This document shows positions 63,740-64,000 of a DNA stretch of 64,000 bases, piece by piece. The notes beneath the pieces are model-generated. The model had not been told where the DNA came from. It searched no databases and saw only the letters and a list, made by a program, of their open reading frames with translations. Both the position numbers and the translations under genes were made by a program. The first letter of the stretch is position 1. Every line of letters begins with the position of its first letter. The DNA is from Mermis nigrescens. Its lineage: Eukaryota; Nematoda; Enoplea; Mermithida; Mermithidae. Location of the stretch: NCBI GenBank assembly GCA_036768485.1, contig JAVLUZ010000154.1, positions 39,986,851 through 40,050,850 of the forward strand, in the 5' to 3' direction.

Positions 63740-64000
63740 GATAAGAATTCATATTTATAGCCCATATCAGAAATGCAATAAATTTAGGGTAAATTAAAAC
63801 ATATTATTCAATATTTCCTTTTCAATGTGCTTTGCCATTTGATTTTTGTAATTTTCTTTGCTGAGATAAACTCGGCTTTCCTGAATAACTATTTGTATAA
63901 TTTATCAGGCTAGGCACATATGGAACACGTCTGAACAAGACCTACAGGGGAGAGGGTTGCCTATATAAGGAGGGTGCACACTGCACACCCCAAAATTTTA
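63740..64000. other. window end, nothing recognised
   Basis: No feature recognised apart from a G-rich run near 63950. Confidence 0.4.

Overview
The window is AT-rich, gene-poor, repeat-dense eukaryotic DNA. GT-AG introns, Merlin-, hAT-, Polinton- and Ty3/gypsy-type elements, a protein-kinase fragment of metazoan style and a primer-binding site matching animal tRNA-Leu all point to an animal, probably an early-branching invertebrate such as a sponge or cnidarian. That placement is inference. I saw no rRNA or tRNA gene, CRISPR array or intact host gene.

The centrepiece is a complete, apparently young LTR retroelement on the minus strand (13018-25118, 12.1 kb). It has two 1084-bp LTRs in which I saw no difference, a 4-bp target duplication CCGT, an 18-nt primer-binding site for tRNA-Leu and a polypurine tract. 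Its gene order is gag - short acidic/arginine-rich accessory frames - env - protease - RT - RNase H - integrase. The envelope-like glycoprotein lies upstream of pol and is in one uninterrupted frame with it. The pol stop codon overlaps the polypurine tract, so no downstream env is possible. Known env-bearing LTR elements carry env 3' of pol. Two decayed relatives in the same window (5938-8590 and 31200-34110) keep pieces of this order, gag-env and env-protease-RT respectively, so it looks like a family trait. Other features are a UCC-UAA-U context at the gag stop that resembles the antizyme +1 recoding site, and a consensus intron (20336-20778) whose removal would join an Arg/Cys-rich exon to a short acidic exon, a Tat/Rev-like layout.

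Region by region. 1-2660: interspersed repeats and a ~180-bp satellite whose orientation flips near 1115. 2830-4175: a GATAAA hairpin and a three-deep nest of a ~260-bp nonautonomous DNA transposon. That transposon family recurs about a dozen times in the window, has AYACNTGGGC termini and gives 10-bp target duplications. 5390-8590: decayed Merlin transposase beside or inside old retroelement copy B. 10.8-12.97 kb: a 32-bp tandem array and a cluster of the same small transposon. 13.0-25.1 kb: the young retroelement. 25.5-31.2 kb: a TA microsatellite and mostly featureless sequence. 31.2-34.1 kb: retroelement copy C. 34.5-36.2 kb: an unrecognised two-membrane-segment ORF and a decayed Polinton-type integrase. 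39.48-40.70 kb: a broken multi-exon kinase gene. 41.6-45.4 kb: minisatellites, an RT/gag fragment and a foldback repeat. 45.8-48.75 kb: a local duplication, one copy of which carries the small transposon and so gives an empty-site comparison. 50.0 kb: a two-zinc-knuckle gag remnant. 53.86-55.80 kb: a hAT-like nonautonomous element. 56.1-64.0 kb: dispersed repeats, a tandem array and an inverted pair of 18-bp repeats encoding Cys-rich hexapeptides.

Only the 13.0-25.1 kb element looks functional. Its proposed expression logic (recoding and splicing joining gag, accessory and env-pol frames) is inferred from sequence alone.
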